Shown here: one piece after another, positions 1 through 9,809 of the stretch
Layout: every line of letters begins with the position of its first letter
How positions within the stretch are numbered: the stretch's first letter is position 1
DNA from: Rhodospirillales bacterium
GTDB lineage: Bacteria > Pseudomonadota > Alphaproteobacteria > Rhodospirillales > Magnetovibrionaceae
Assembly: GCA_024653965.1 (NCBI GenBank)
Contig: JANLGW010000048.1
Span: forward strand, 1 to 56,524
Length of the DNA stretch: 56,524 nucleotides
Direction: 5' to 3'
Notes under the pieces: model-generated
The model's database searches: none
Seen by the model: only the letters and a program-made list of their open reading frames with translations
Told to the model about the DNA's origin: nothing
Position numbers and translations under genes: made by a program

Positions 1-60
1 GGGGCGACATAGGGCGACGGCTTTGGCGACAGCTTCGGAGCCTTCGATTTGATGCAGCAT
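1..60 (-). CDS. porA: 2-oxoacid:ferredoxin oxidoreductase alpha subunit, 5' fragment
   Basis: Only the first 20 codons are inside the window; the gene runs off the left edge. The ATG is at position 60 on the minus strand, preceded by AGGAG at a good distance. The N-terminus reads MLHQIEGSEAVAKAVALCRP, which resembles the start of the alpha subunit of pyruvate/2-oxoacid:ferredoxin oxidoreductases. It lies 12 nt downstream of the gamma subunit gene, the expected partner, so the two are almost certainly one operon. The enzyme oxidises pyruvate or another 2-oxoacid to acyl-CoA with ferredoxin, or runs in reverse. The substrate cannot be told from this fragment. Confidence 0.75.
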   Translation of the reverse strand, partial: MLHQIEGSEAVAKAVALCRP

Positions 61-72
61 GTCGGGCTCCTG

Positions 73-639
73 TCAGACGGCGTTGGCGACGGCAAAGGCA
101 AAGGCGGCTTGGGCGGCGGCGACGTTCGCTTCGCCGATGGGGCCGGGGAATTTTTCTAAAATGGCCCGCGCCACGGATTGCATTTGCAGCTGGCCGGATA
201 TGGCGGCGAAGCCGCCCAGTAGTGCTGCATTGGGGACAGGCCGTTTGACGTGCGTCATGGCAAGTTCGGTGGCGCCGACCGCACACACATGATGGGGCGG
301 GAATTTGGCGACAAACTCGGCAATGCCCAATTCGTCAAAGGTGCGGGTGGAATTGATCAAGATATACCCACCTGCTTTCAAACCTTGGAACACGTCCACG
401 GAATGCAGCAAGGTGGTATCTTGAATGATCAGGGCGTCGGGTTCTTGAATGGGTTCGCGCAAGCGGATTTCTTTATCGTCAAGGCGACAATAGGAAACCA
501 CCGGCGCGCCCATACGCTCGGAGCCGAAACTGGGAAATGCCTGAGCATATTTGCCTTCCATGAAGGCCGCGACGGACAGCAATTCGGCGGCGGTGACGAC
601 ACCCTGCCCGCCTCTGCCGTGAATGCGCACCTGGAACAT
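73..639 (-). CDS. porG: 2-oxoacid:ferredoxin oxidoreductase gamma subunit
   Basis: Cytoplasmic subunit of a CoA- and thiamine diphosphate-dependent 2-oxoacid oxidoreductase (pyruvate synthase type). The 188-residue protein begins MFQVRIHGRGGQGVVTAAEL, the family's glycine-rich N-terminal motif, followed by a conserved FPSFGSERMGAPV segment typical of POR gamma chains. The reading frame is open to 696, but the ATG at 639 puts the GRGGQG motif at its usual place. It precedes the alpha subunit on the same strand with a 12-nt gap. Oxygen-sensitive ferredoxin-linked enzymes of this kind suit microaerobic or anaerobic growth; whether it works in pyruvate oxidation or carbon fixation is not decidable here. 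Confidence 0.88.
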   Translation of the reverse strand: MFQVRIHGRGGQGVVTAAELLSVAAFMEGKYAQAFPSFGSERMGAPVVSYCRLDDKEIRLREPIQEPDALIIQDTTLLHSVDVFQGLKAGGYILINSTRTFDELGIAEFVAKFPPHHVCAVGATELAMTHVKRPVPNAALLGGFAAISGQLQMQSVARAILEKFPGPIGEANVAAAQAAFAFAVANAV

Positions 640-752
640 TGGTTTGCCCCTTGTCGGTTGCTTGATGGCGTTGACAACCATCATAGGCAATTTCACGGCG
701 TTGGGCTATGCCATAGTTCGTCTTAAATTGGTTACATGCCGGATTGATCCGG

Positions 753-1214
753 TTAAACGGATGGGGTGGAGCCGTTCTGCGGGGTGGACCTCACATGGGT
801 CGTTTTTACGGCATGTTTTTTGGCCTTCTCGACGATGGTGTCAAGTTCCTGCGCATTCTGGCACTTGGTGCCGAGATAATAATACTCCACCTCGCCGCTC
901 AGTCTAAGAATGGCGGGGCCGGATTCGTTGTGCAGCATGCCGGCGGTATACCACCTGCGCGTACCGTTGCTTTTAATGACGGCGGGGCCGTCGGGATTGT
1001 CGAGCTGTCCGGTTCTCGGGTCGATGACTTCGACCTCACGGCTGGCCAATGATGCCAGGGCTTTTTCCTTCACTCGGACGTTTTCGCCGACGGGATGCGG
1101 GGCGAGGCGTTCCAAAATTTCGCCCGCAAGATACGGATCGCTGTTGGCCATCGCTTCTTTGATGGCATTCAACGTCGCTTCGTTGTCGCGTTCCCAATCG
1201 GTGGCCGAACCCAT
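753..1214 (-). CDS. hypothetical protein with DGPA/MORN-like repeats
   Basis: A 153-residue protein of unknown function. The frame is open further upstream, but the ATG at 1214 (MGSATDWERDNEA) has a GGAG about 10 nt before it and is the likely start. The N-terminal half is helical and acidic. The C-terminal half has two or three short repeats of the pattern N-x-D/S-G-P-A ... G-x-x-x-(W/Y)-Y-x-x-G (NPDGPAV, RRWYTAG, NESGPAI, EYYYLG). These resemble the DGPA beta-hairpin repeats (MORN-2-like) found in scattered bacterial, phage and giant-virus proteins. It is divergent from the U32 gene with 126 nt between. The function is not known. Confidence 0.65.
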   Translation of the reverse strand: MGSATDWERDNEATLNAIKEAMANSDPYLAGEILERLAPHPVGENVRVKEKALASLASREVEVIDPRTGQLDNPDGPAVIKSNGTRRWYTAGMLHNESGPAILRLSGEVEYYYLGTKCQNAQELDTIVEKAKKHAVKTTHVRSTPQNGSTPSV

Positions 1215-1340
1215 GTATATGACTCCATAAAAAACGGTGTTTAGTGTAATTCTGTTGATACAACGCCGGGGGATGTAAATTAATCCCCTCACGGGCGAAA
1301 TAGTTATCATAAGCAAGGCTCGAGTGCTATAGGGGGGCGT

Positions 1341-2978
1341 ATGACCGATGCTGTTTTTAGTCCATCTGACGTACATCCGGCTTACGTCCGTCCGCCAGAC
1401 CATCGCGCCGAGCTGTTGATGCCTGCGGGATCGCTCGCCAAGCTTAAGACGGCGGTGCTGTATGGCGCCGATGCGGTCTATGCGGGCACGCCGGATTTGT
1501 CTTTGCGCACCCAGTCCGAATTTTCTTTGCAAGATTTGCTCGAAGGCGTGCGCTTGGCCCATGAACACGGCGTGCGCATTTATCTGACGCTTAATTTATT
1601 CACGCATAATCGCGATGTGGAAAAACTGCCCGAGTTCGTCGCCACCGTGCGCCAGGTGAAGCCCGACGGGGTGATCGTTTCCGACCCCGGCGTGTTTCAT
1701 TATTTGCGCGAACATGCGCCGGAACTGGATCTGCATGTGTCCACCCAGGCCAATGCGTGTTCGTGGCTTACCGTGCAAAGCTGGGCCAAACAGGGTGCTA
1801 AATTGTGTGTGCTGGCGCGCGAAGTGAGCTTTGTCGAACTGAGCGAAATCCGCGCCAAATGCCCCAATATCAAGCTTGAAGTGTTTGTTCACGGTGCCAT
1901 GTGCATGACCTATTCGGGGCGCTGTTTGTTGTCGAATTATTTGGCCGAACGCGGCGCCAACCAGGGCAACTGCGCGCAAAGCTGCCGCTGGAGCTACAAG
2001 GTCTTGGCGCGCAAAAAGGACGGGGCCGAGGTCGAGATCACGCCCGAAAACAAAGACGACTTCGATTTTTATCTGGAAGAAGAATTCCGCCCCGGAGAAT
2101 TGATGAAGATCGAAGAAGACGAGCGCGGCTCCTACATCATGAATGCCAAGGACCTGTGCCTGATGGGCAAGCTGGACGACTATCTGGCGCTGGGCATCGA
2201 TAGCCTGAAGGTCGAGGGGCGCAATAAAAGCGAATATTACGCCGCGATCACCGCGCGGGCGTATCGGTTGGCCATCGATGCGTGGTACGCCGATCCGCAA
2301 AGTTGGTCGCCGGAGCCTTATTTGCGCGAAATCTATACCCTGCAAAATCGCGGTTATTCGCTCGGCTTTCATGACGGACGCCTAACCAACATCGCGCACA
2401 ATTATGAGCGCACCGACACCGTCGGCGGCTGGCTGTTCGCGGGCTCCATTGAACGCTGGCAAGGCGACGACATGATCTTCGCCCCGCGCAATGCGCTGCG
2501 TCCGGGTGTGGTGATCGAGTTTTTGCCGCCGGGGCGCATCGAGCCGGTACGTCTGCGTTTGTATGAATTTGTCAACGCCGATACGGGCGAAAGCTCGGAT
2601 AAAGCCAATCCTGGTTTAGGCAACGCCATTCGCATTGCTGCGGCGCAGTTTCACAATGAAGACTTGAAGACGATCCAAGAGTTGCTGCCGCCCATGACCG
2701 TGGGCCGCATCGAGGCCGTGTTGTCTGATGACCGTCAAGCTCTGTTGCAAAACAACCTGATGGCCATGGATGTCGAGCGGGGCTTGCGCGAGGGTCATGA
2801 ATCCCGCCCGACCTTAAAAGGCCGCGCCCATACCGGCAAGAGCCCGGCGCTGGGGCTGGAAAGCTGCTGCGGGCTGGGCTGTAACGGCTGCACCATGTTT
2901 TGGCACGATGAAAAATATGCCAAGGCGCGGGAAGCCTTAAGCGCTAAAAAAATCGGCGAAAAGCTGAATAAGGCATAA
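1341..2978 (+). CDS. trhP: peptidase U32 family protein (TrhP/YegQ-like tRNA hydroxylation protein)
   Basis: A 545-residue U32-family protein. Proteins of this type (TrhP, formerly YegQ; RlhA is a relative) act in prephenate-dependent 5-hydroxylation of tRNA wobble uridine or 23S rRNA cytidine, rather than as proteases. Seen in the sequence: the N-terminal ELLMPAGSLAKLKTAVLYGADAVYAG TIM-barrel start, the U32 signature EVFVHGAMCMTYSGRC with cysteines around residue 190-200, and further cysteines (NQGNCAQSCRW) likely to hold an Fe-S cluster. The C-terminus carries ESCCGLGCNGC, a second cysteine cluster. TrhP is usually near 450 residues, so this copy has a C-terminal extension. The gene stands alone. 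The trhP assignment over rlhA is inferred. Confidence 0.75.
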   Translation: MTDAVFSPSDVHPAYVRPPDHRAELLMPAGSLAKLKTAVLYGADAVYAGTPDLSLRTQSEFSLQDLLEGVRLAHEHGVRIYLTLNLFTHNRDVEKLPEFVATVRQVKPDGVIVSDPGVFHYLREHAPELDLHVSTQANACSWLTVQSWAKQGAKLCVLAREVSFVELSEIRAKCPNIKLEVFVHGAMCMTYSGRCLLSNYLAERGANQGNCAQSCRWSYKVLARKKDGAEVEITPENKDDFDFYLEEEFRPGELMKIEEDERGSYIMNAKDLCLMGKLDDYLALGIDSLKVEGRNKSEYYAAITARAYRLAIDAWYADPQSWSPEPYLREIYTLQNRGYSLGFHDGRLTNIAHNYERTDTVGGWLFAGSIERWQGDDMIFAPRNALRPGVVIEFLPPGRIEPVRLRLYEFVNADTGESSDKANPGLGNAIRIAAAQFHNEDLKTIQELLPPMTVGRIEAVLSDDRQALLQNNLMAMDVERGLREGHESRPTLKGRAHTGKSPALGLESCCGLGCNGCTMFWHDEKYAKAREALSAKKIGEKLNKA

Positions 2979-3089
2979 TTATCCGCTGGAAATCCCCTTA
3001 GGCCATCATTATATTAGCGCACACTCATATAAAAACAGTGGGCGCACCCCGCACCGTACAACGACCAGACAAACAGCGAGGACTGAACG

Positions 3090-3419
3090 ATGGCTTACGC
3101 CGACCTAGAAAAAACCGCCAACGGCTTTTTGGTGAATATGAGCGATTGGGATGAGGCCGTGGCCCAGGAAATCGCCGACGCCGAAAAATTGGGTGCGCTG
3201 AGCCAGCGCCACTGGGACTTGATCAATTTTCTGCGCGACGAATACATCAACAACAACGCCAACCAGCCCAACGAGCGCCACATGGTGAAAGCCATGGCCG
3301 ATATCTGGGGCGAAAAGCCGACCACCAAGGATCTGTACGATCTGTTCCCCATGCAGCCATCCAAGCAGGCGACCAAGGTCGGCGGGCTGCCGGAAACCAA
3401 GCGCAAGGGCGGTTATTGA
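3090..3419 (+). CDS. DsrC/TusE-like protein lacking both C-terminal cysteines
   Basis: A 109-residue protein with the DsrC/TusE fold signature: NGFLVNMSDWDEAVAQEIA near the N-terminus, LSQRHWDLINFLRDEY in the middle and DLYDLFPMQPSKQATKVGGL at the end. DsrC carries CysB in the K-x-A-C-K-(I/V)-x-G-L motif and CysA at the penultimate position; TusE keeps only CysA. Here the two sites are Thr95 and Gly108, and the whole protein has no cysteine. It therefore cannot carry a persulfide as DsrC or TusE do. Cys-poor relatives have been proposed to be regulatory (RspA-type). The ATG at 3090 follows GCGAGGACTGAACG, a good ribosome site. A palindromic repeat follows the stop codon directly. Confidence 0.85.
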   Translation: MAYADLEKTANGFLVNMSDWDEAVAQEIADAEKLGALSQRHWDLINFLRDEYINNNANQPNERHMVKAMADIWGEKPTTKDLYDLFPMQPSKQATKVGGLPETKRKGGY

Positions 3420-3421
3420 GT

Positions 3422-3480
3422 CAGGGTCGGATCGCTTTAGGGTGAAGTAAAAATACTTTACCCTATTGCGATCGCACTCT
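3422..3480. repeat. palindromic dispersed repeat, copy 1
   Basis: Starts two bases after the stop of the cysteine-less DsrC-like gene. It begins AGGGTCGGATCGCTTTAG and ends CTATTGCGATCGCACTCT. The middle folds as a long hairpin: GATCGCTTTAGGGTGAAGTA pairs with TACTTTACCCTATTGCGATC (about 17 of 20) across a four-A loop. The starting motif recurs at 24963 and 40009 and inverted at 26525; the ending motif recurs at 25083. It may act as a transcript-end structure as well as a repeat. Confidence 0.75.
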
Positions 3481-3573
3481 ATCGTTCTGTTCAGGGTATG
3501 TTCATTCAGACGGGCGCATCTTGGTGCCACGCTTGAATGATGGCGCAGAAAACGGTCTTAAAGGGGAACGCTT

Positions 3574-3762
3574 GTGGAAATTTCAGCCAGCAGCACCGCA
3601 GCCTACGCGGCTCGCGCGCAAGCTTCCCAGCGGCTCGATCAGACCCGCGCGACAGCGCAAGTGAGCCGCAATGACGGCGCGGATCGTGAACCGGACAACG
3701 ATGCCGATGATCGGGCCAAGGTTACGCCAACACGCGGCCAAAACGTCAACATCGTCGCTTAA
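3574..3762 (+). CDS. small disordered hypothetical protein
   Basis: A 62-residue ORF with a GTG start, preceded by AAGGGGAACGCTT, a plausible ribosome site. The product is rich in Ala, Arg, Gln and Asp (about a quarter Ala, with a run DREPDNDADDRAK) and is probably intrinsically disordered. It ends RGQNVNIVA. No family is recognised. It sits between the two DsrC-like genes, on the same strand as the first and convergent with the second. Being small and of biased composition, it could be a chance frame, but the start context and its fit to the gap favour a real gene. Confidence 0.45.
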   Translation: MEISASSTAAYAARAQASQRLDQTRATAQVSRNDGADREPDNDADDRAKVTPTRGQNVNIVA

Positions 3763-3789
3763 AACAACATCGTCTAAACGAGCGAAACT

Positions 3790-4110
3790 TCAGCCGGTGC
3801 TCCACGACCGCGGCTTTTTCATGCCGGCGATTTTGCAGGTTTGCTGCACGTAGCCGTACGGGAAAAGTTCAAACAACCGGTTGCGCGATGCGCCCTGGCT
3901 TTTCATGAACGCCGTAACGTCGCGCCCGCTGGGGGCGACGGCGTGTTCTTCGTACCACTGCCTGACAAAATGAATGACCTGCCAGTGTTCGGCGCTTAAG
4001 TTTAAATCGACTTGGGCGGCTAGCCGTTCGGCTAAACTTTCGGTCCAGTCGGCGGGGTCAAGCAAATAACCTTCATCGCCGGTCGGCACCCCTAAATCAG
4101 AACACATCAT
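3790..4110 (-). CDS. DsrC/TusE-like protein with CysB but no CysA
   Basis: A 106-residue member of the DsrC/TusE family. The start is placed at the ATG at 4110 because GGAGG lies 8 nt upstream; the TTG at 4116 is too close. Family features: EGYLLDPADWTESLAERLAAQ, LSAEHWQVIHFVRQWYEEH and LFELFPYGYVQQTCKIAGM. The CysB site is present (QTCKIAG), but the C-terminus ends KKPRSWSTG, with no cysteine at the penultimate CysA position. That pattern is the reverse of TusE, which keeps CysA only, and argues against normal sulfur relay. A second cysteine lies near the N-terminus (MMCSD). It faces the first DsrC-like gene 370 nt away. A regulatory role is an inference. Confidence 0.82.
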   Translation of the reverse strand: MMCSDLGVPTGDEGYLLDPADWTESLAERLAAQVDLNLSAEHWQVIHFVRQWYEEHAVAPSGRDVTAFMKSQGASRNRLFELFPYGYVQQTCKIAGMKKPRSWSTG

Positions 4111-4237
4111 GTGCAAAACCTCCGTCGCCCACGGTTATGTTTTTCCCAATACCCGATCAACGCAATATGCAATTGTGCTCATATTATGCGGGATATTTCA
4201 ATAAAACTTGAATGCGCTGCTCGGATATAAACGTTGT

Positions 4238-4780
4238 TTAAGGCAGTTGGATCGCGCGGCGCTCGCGCAGTTCCCGTTGGATCATGATCAGCGAGGTCGT
4301 CAGCGACAGCACGTCGGCAGTGAGCGCGGGCACGGAAAGCACCAAAAAGTCGTGAACCGCCATGCTCAAAATCGTGGCGACCATCCACAGACGCATCAAA
4401 AACGTGTCGTTTTGATAACGCGCCAGACTGAGCATCGCAAAACCAATGGCGGCAAACAGCGACGACGCGCCCTGCCAAGTCATCCCTGCGGCGATGGCGA
4501 TCACTGGCAAAATGGCAATGTAGAGTTTTTTGAAGTTGGGCGATTTATCCAACGGAATGGCGGCCAAAACCTGCGCCAGAGCCAACAGATTCATCAAACT
4601 GCCCGAAAGTGCTCCGAGCAAATAAAAGTGTACGCTAAACGATACGTGTACCGCCGCTTGCGCCCACAACATGCCCCGCCGGGTTTTGTAAAGCGGCCAA
4701 GAAGCGGCCAAAAACACGCACAAAACCCCTACCCAATTGGCTTCGGGATGGGCGCTCAGAATTTGCCACAGGGCGCTCAT
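4238..4780 (-). CDS. YgjV-type inner membrane protein
   Basis: A 180-residue multi-spanning membrane protein matching the Imp-YgjV family: hydrophobic segments at about residues 15-30, 40-65, 85-105, 108-125 and 135-165, short loops, and a basic tail (QRELRERRAIQLP). Its function is unknown in any organism I can recall; it is not a recognised transporter component. The ATG at 4780 is 6 nt after the stop of an ABC ATPase gene on the same strand, so the two are probably co-transcribed and translationally coupled. The pairing might suggest that it stands in for a permease partner, but nothing in the sequence shows this. Confidence 0.72.
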   Translation of the reverse strand: MSALWQILSAHPEANWVGVLCVFLAASWPLYKTRRGMLWAQAAVHVSFSVHFYLLGALSGSLMNLLALAQVLAAIPLDKSPNFKKLYIAILPVIAIAAGMTWQGASSLFAAIGFAMLSLARYQNDTFLMRLWMVATILSMAVHDFLVLSVPALTADVLSLTTSLIMIQRELRERRAIQLP

Positions 4781-4786
4781 GGGTGT

Positions 4787-5752
4787 TTACTCGGCGTCGT
4801 CGCTACGGGTGAGCTGCACAAAAATGTCTTCAAGTTCCGGCTCTTTGGTGGCGATTTCGGCGAATTTAAGCCCCGCCTGCTGAACGGCGGTGATGATGTC
4901 GGACGAACGCACCCGGCTGGGCTGATATTGGAATTCCAGTTCGCGCACGCCTTTTAAGGATACGTCGAATTGTTTGAGACCATCGGGGATGACCTCTAAG
5001 TCTTCGGTCAGCATCACCGTGACACGCTTGGAATCAAGCTTGCCCATCAGGTTCTTGGTTTCGTCGCAGGCGATCAAGCGGCCATGGTTGATGATGGCGA
5101 TGCGGTCGCACAGTTCCTCGGCTTCTTCCAAGTAATGGGTGGTGAGCAAGATGGTCACGCCCTTGGCGTTAAGCTCGCGCACGTATTGCCACAACTGGCG
5201 GCGCAATTCCACGTCCACGCCGGCGGTGGGTTCGTCGAGCACCAAAACCTGGGGGCTGTGCACCAACGCTTTGGCCACCAACAACCGCCGCCGCATGCCG
5301 CCCGATAAGGTGCGGGCATAGGCCGTGGCTTTATCTGCCAAGCCGACGGCGGCGAGGATTTCATCGGTGCGGCGGTCGGCTTTGGAGATGCCATAAAGCC
5401 CGGCCTGCACTTCGAGCATTTCACGCGGGGTAAAAAACGGATCGATGTTGAGTTCCTGGGGCACCACGCCAATGGCGCGTTTGGCGGCGCGCATGTCTTG
5501 GTCGGTGTCGTGCCCCCAGATGCGCACGGTTCCCGAAGATTTGAGCACCAGCCCGGCCAAGATATTGATCAGCGTCGATTTTCCCGCGCCGTTGGGGCCG
5601 AGCAGGCCGAAAAACGACCCGCGCGGAATGTTGAGATCCAGGTTCTTGAGCGCGTATTTTTCCTCGCGCTTGCTTTGCGCTTTGTACGTCTTGCAAAGAT
5701 CGCGAATTTCCACCGCATATTCGGGAGTATGAGTATCGGGTAGGGCAGGCAC
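4787..5752 (-). CDS. ABC transporter ATP-binding protein (ABC-2 exporter type)
   Basis: A 321-residue cytoplasmic ATPase subunit of an ABC-2-type exporter (YadG/CcmA/NatA-like). Seen: Walker A GLLGPNGAGKSTLINILAGL near residue 50, Q-loop VVPQE, signature LSGGMRRRLLVAKAL, Walker B VLVLDEPTAGVD and the switch His in LLTTHYLEEAEELCDRIAI. A C-terminal domain of about 80 residues follows, as is usual in this subfamily. Its normal partner is an ABC-2 permease (YadH-like), but none lies on either side; the next gene downstream is a YgjV-like membrane protein. The permease is therefore elsewhere or unconventional. The substrate is not predictable. Confidence 0.88.
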   Translation of the reverse strand: MPALPDTHTPEYAVEIRDLCKTYKAQSKREEKYALKNLDLNIPRGSFFGLLGPNGAGKSTLINILAGLVLKSSGTVRIWGHDTDQDMRAAKRAIGVVPQELNIDPFFTPREMLEVQAGLYGISKADRRTDEILAAVGLADKATAYARTLSGGMRRRLLVAKALVHSPQVLVLDEPTAGVDVELRRQLWQYVRELNAKGVTILLTTHYLEEAEELCDRIAIINHGRLIACDETKNLMGKLDSKRVTVMLTEDLEVIPDGLKQFDVSLKGVRELEFQYQPSRVRSSDIITAVQQAGLKFAEIATKEPELEDIFVQLTRSDDAE

Positions 5753-5850
5753 TTAAGGGTACTCCTCGGGGGGCGTTGCATCGCTCGGGACTTGGGGTAT
5801 CATTCGCTTGTGCATGGAAATATAATCCGTTCTGGATCATCCGCCAGTGC

Positions 5851-5879
5851 CCATATATACCAGGGCGCATATATACCAG
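5851..5879. promoter_or_regulatory. 13-bp direct repeat in divergent intergenic region
   Basis: Two copies of (C/G)CATATATACCAG start at 5851 and 5867, a 16-bp period, between the divergent ABC ATPase and zinc-finger genes. Paired short repeats in a shared upstream region can be operator half sites, but spacing and AT-richness alone do not prove it. Confidence 0.3.
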
Positions 5880-5921
5880 TCCTCATTCATATTAAGACGA
5901 AAATCAACACGGAGAAGCTTC

Positions 5922-6116
5922 ATGACCGGGCAAGAGGCCGCAAACGACACCATCCTCGTCACCACCACCACCGTTTTTTGTGACGGGAACAAAGATACCG
6001 GCGGGCATCCGCGCGTGTTTTTGAAATTGGACGACCATGACCACGAGGCGGTGTGCCCGTATTGTTCGCAGGTGTTCAAGCTCGATCCCAACGCCAAAGT
6101 TTCGGCTGCGCACTAG
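5922..6116 (+). CDS. zinc-finger domain protein (zf-CHCC family)
   Basis: A 64-residue protein. The ATG at 5922 is preceded by GGAG 8 nt upstream; longer upstream frames lack such a site. The sequence has a single Cys (VFCDGNKDTGGHPRVFL) with a nearby His, then EAVCPYCSQVFKL, giving the C-H-C-C zinc-ligand order of the zf-CHCC family. That family includes the mitochondrial complex I accessory subunit NDUFS6 and small alphaproteobacterial homologues. A complex I assembly or accessory role is known only for the mitochondrial relative and is inference here. It ends 8 nt before polA and probably shares its transcript. Confidence 0.85.
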   Translation: MTGQEAANDTILVTTTTVFCDGNKDTGGHPRVFLKLDDHDHEAVCPYCSQVFKLDPNAKVSAAH

Positions 6117-6124
6117 AGCGCAGC

Positions 6125-8899
<2,775 letters not shown>

Positions 8900-8956
8900 A
8901 GTCATCATAAAGGGTCGTTAAGGCTCAGCTCTTGCTCCGTTGATAGGGAACCCAAT

Positions 8957-9346
8957 ATGCCCACAGATGTGCGTAAATTGATTTTCACCAAACAAGAACT
9001 GCGTCTGGCTTTTCAGAATTTGTGTAAGGCAAAGGGCATCAGCGTGCCGCAGGCGCCGCTGGAAAGTTTTCAGGTGGTGGAAAACAGCACCGCCGGACGC
9101 ATCGTGTCCGAGCACACCCCCGAATCCCTAAAGGTCATTCTTCATTATGTCTCGCACGATCCCAACAAGCCGTTGCGCGTGCAGCTAACCGAAGATCAGA
9201 TTATGGAAGCGATGATTGTGTTGTGCAAACAAGAGAGCATACCGTTGCCGCGCCGGGGGCAGAAATTCATTCAAAAGCATAAAGACACCATGGCGCTGAC
9301 CATCGGGATGACGGAAAACGATCTGCGCGTCGCGCGCGAGGGTTAA
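8957..9346 (+). CDS. hypothetical protein, paralogue of the next gene
   Basis: A 129-residue soluble protein of unknown function. It begins MPTDVRKLIFTKQELRLAFQN and shares its layout with the gene starting at 9414: an (I/V)F-(T/S)-x-Q-E-L start, a Leu-Pro or Val-Pro segment before a conserved Glu, a central beta strand with LHYVSHDP (LHFVKDP in the paralogue), a following helix that ends LCKQESIPLP (YCHRFKEPVP in the paralogue), and a C-terminal strand. The two probably arose by tandem duplication. It lies 57 nt after polA on the same strand. No catalytic motif or known domain is recognised. Confidence 0.75.
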   Translation: MPTDVRKLIFTKQELRLAFQNLCKAKGISVPQAPLESFQVVENSTAGRIVSEHTPESLKVILHYVSHDPNKPLRVQLTEDQIMEAMIVLCKQESIPLPRRGQKFIQKHKDTMALTIGMTENDLRVAREG

Positions 9347-9365
9347 ACGCGCTATACTTCTCTGC

Positions 9366-9387
9366 TTAAGCCGGGAAGATGGCTTAA
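9366..9387. promoter_or_regulatory. short hairpin between the two paralogues
   Basis: TTAAGCC, an 8-nt loop and GGCTTAA form a perfect 7-bp stem in the 67-nt gap between the two paralogous genes. No T-run follows, so it is either a weak terminator, an RNA-processing site or an operator. Confidence 0.3.
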
Positions 9388-9413
9388 TTCAGATCAGAAG
9401 GGGTAAGTGCGTC

Positions 9414-9809
9414 ATGCCGCTGGATTTGCGCACCACCGTATTTTCCGACCAAGAACTATCGACCGCGTTGTTGGAATACGCAGAGCGAAATAATCTCAAA
9501 CTGCCGCTTTCACGGGTGGAGCATGTGGATGTCGTGTGGAAACCGGAATTTTCCGTAACGCTGCATTTTGTGAAGGATCCCTTGAGCCGTGCGGAGAAGT
9601 TGGCTTTTAAAAGAAACGAAACGGCGGCGGCGCTGATCTTGTATTGCCATCGCTTTAAGGAGCCGGTGCCGCATCATGCGGAAAAAAGTTTGCAGCCGTT
9701 TACCGGCGGCATTCAGTTGTTGCTTCGCTTCCCCTGGGGCGATGAGTGGAGCGACCGCCATCCCGCCCGAAAACTAACTTTTCCGTCGATGCGTGACGAG
9801 GTCGAGTGA
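9414..9809 (+). CDS. hypothetical protein, paralogue of the previous gene
   Basis: A 131-residue protein beginning MPLDLRTTVFSDQELSTALL, with the same plan as the preceding gene (see VFSDQEL, LHFVKDP, LILYCHRFKEPVP). The C-terminal third differs (FRWGDEW-like, here LLLRFPWGDEWSD). AGAAGGGG lies about 13 nt before the ATG. Its 3' end overlaps the end of the convergent msrQ gene by 36 nt (9774-9809), which is unusual and limits how either C-terminus can change. The function is unknown. The pairing of two diverged copies suggests a heterodimer or alternative sensors, but this is speculation. Confidence 0.75.
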   Translation: MPLDLRTTVFSDQELSTALLEYAERNNLKLPLSRVEHVDVVWKPEFSVTLHFVKDPLSRAEKLAFKRNETAAALILYCHRFKEPVPHHAEKSLQPFTGGIQLLLRFPWGDEWSDRHPARKLTFPSMRDEVE

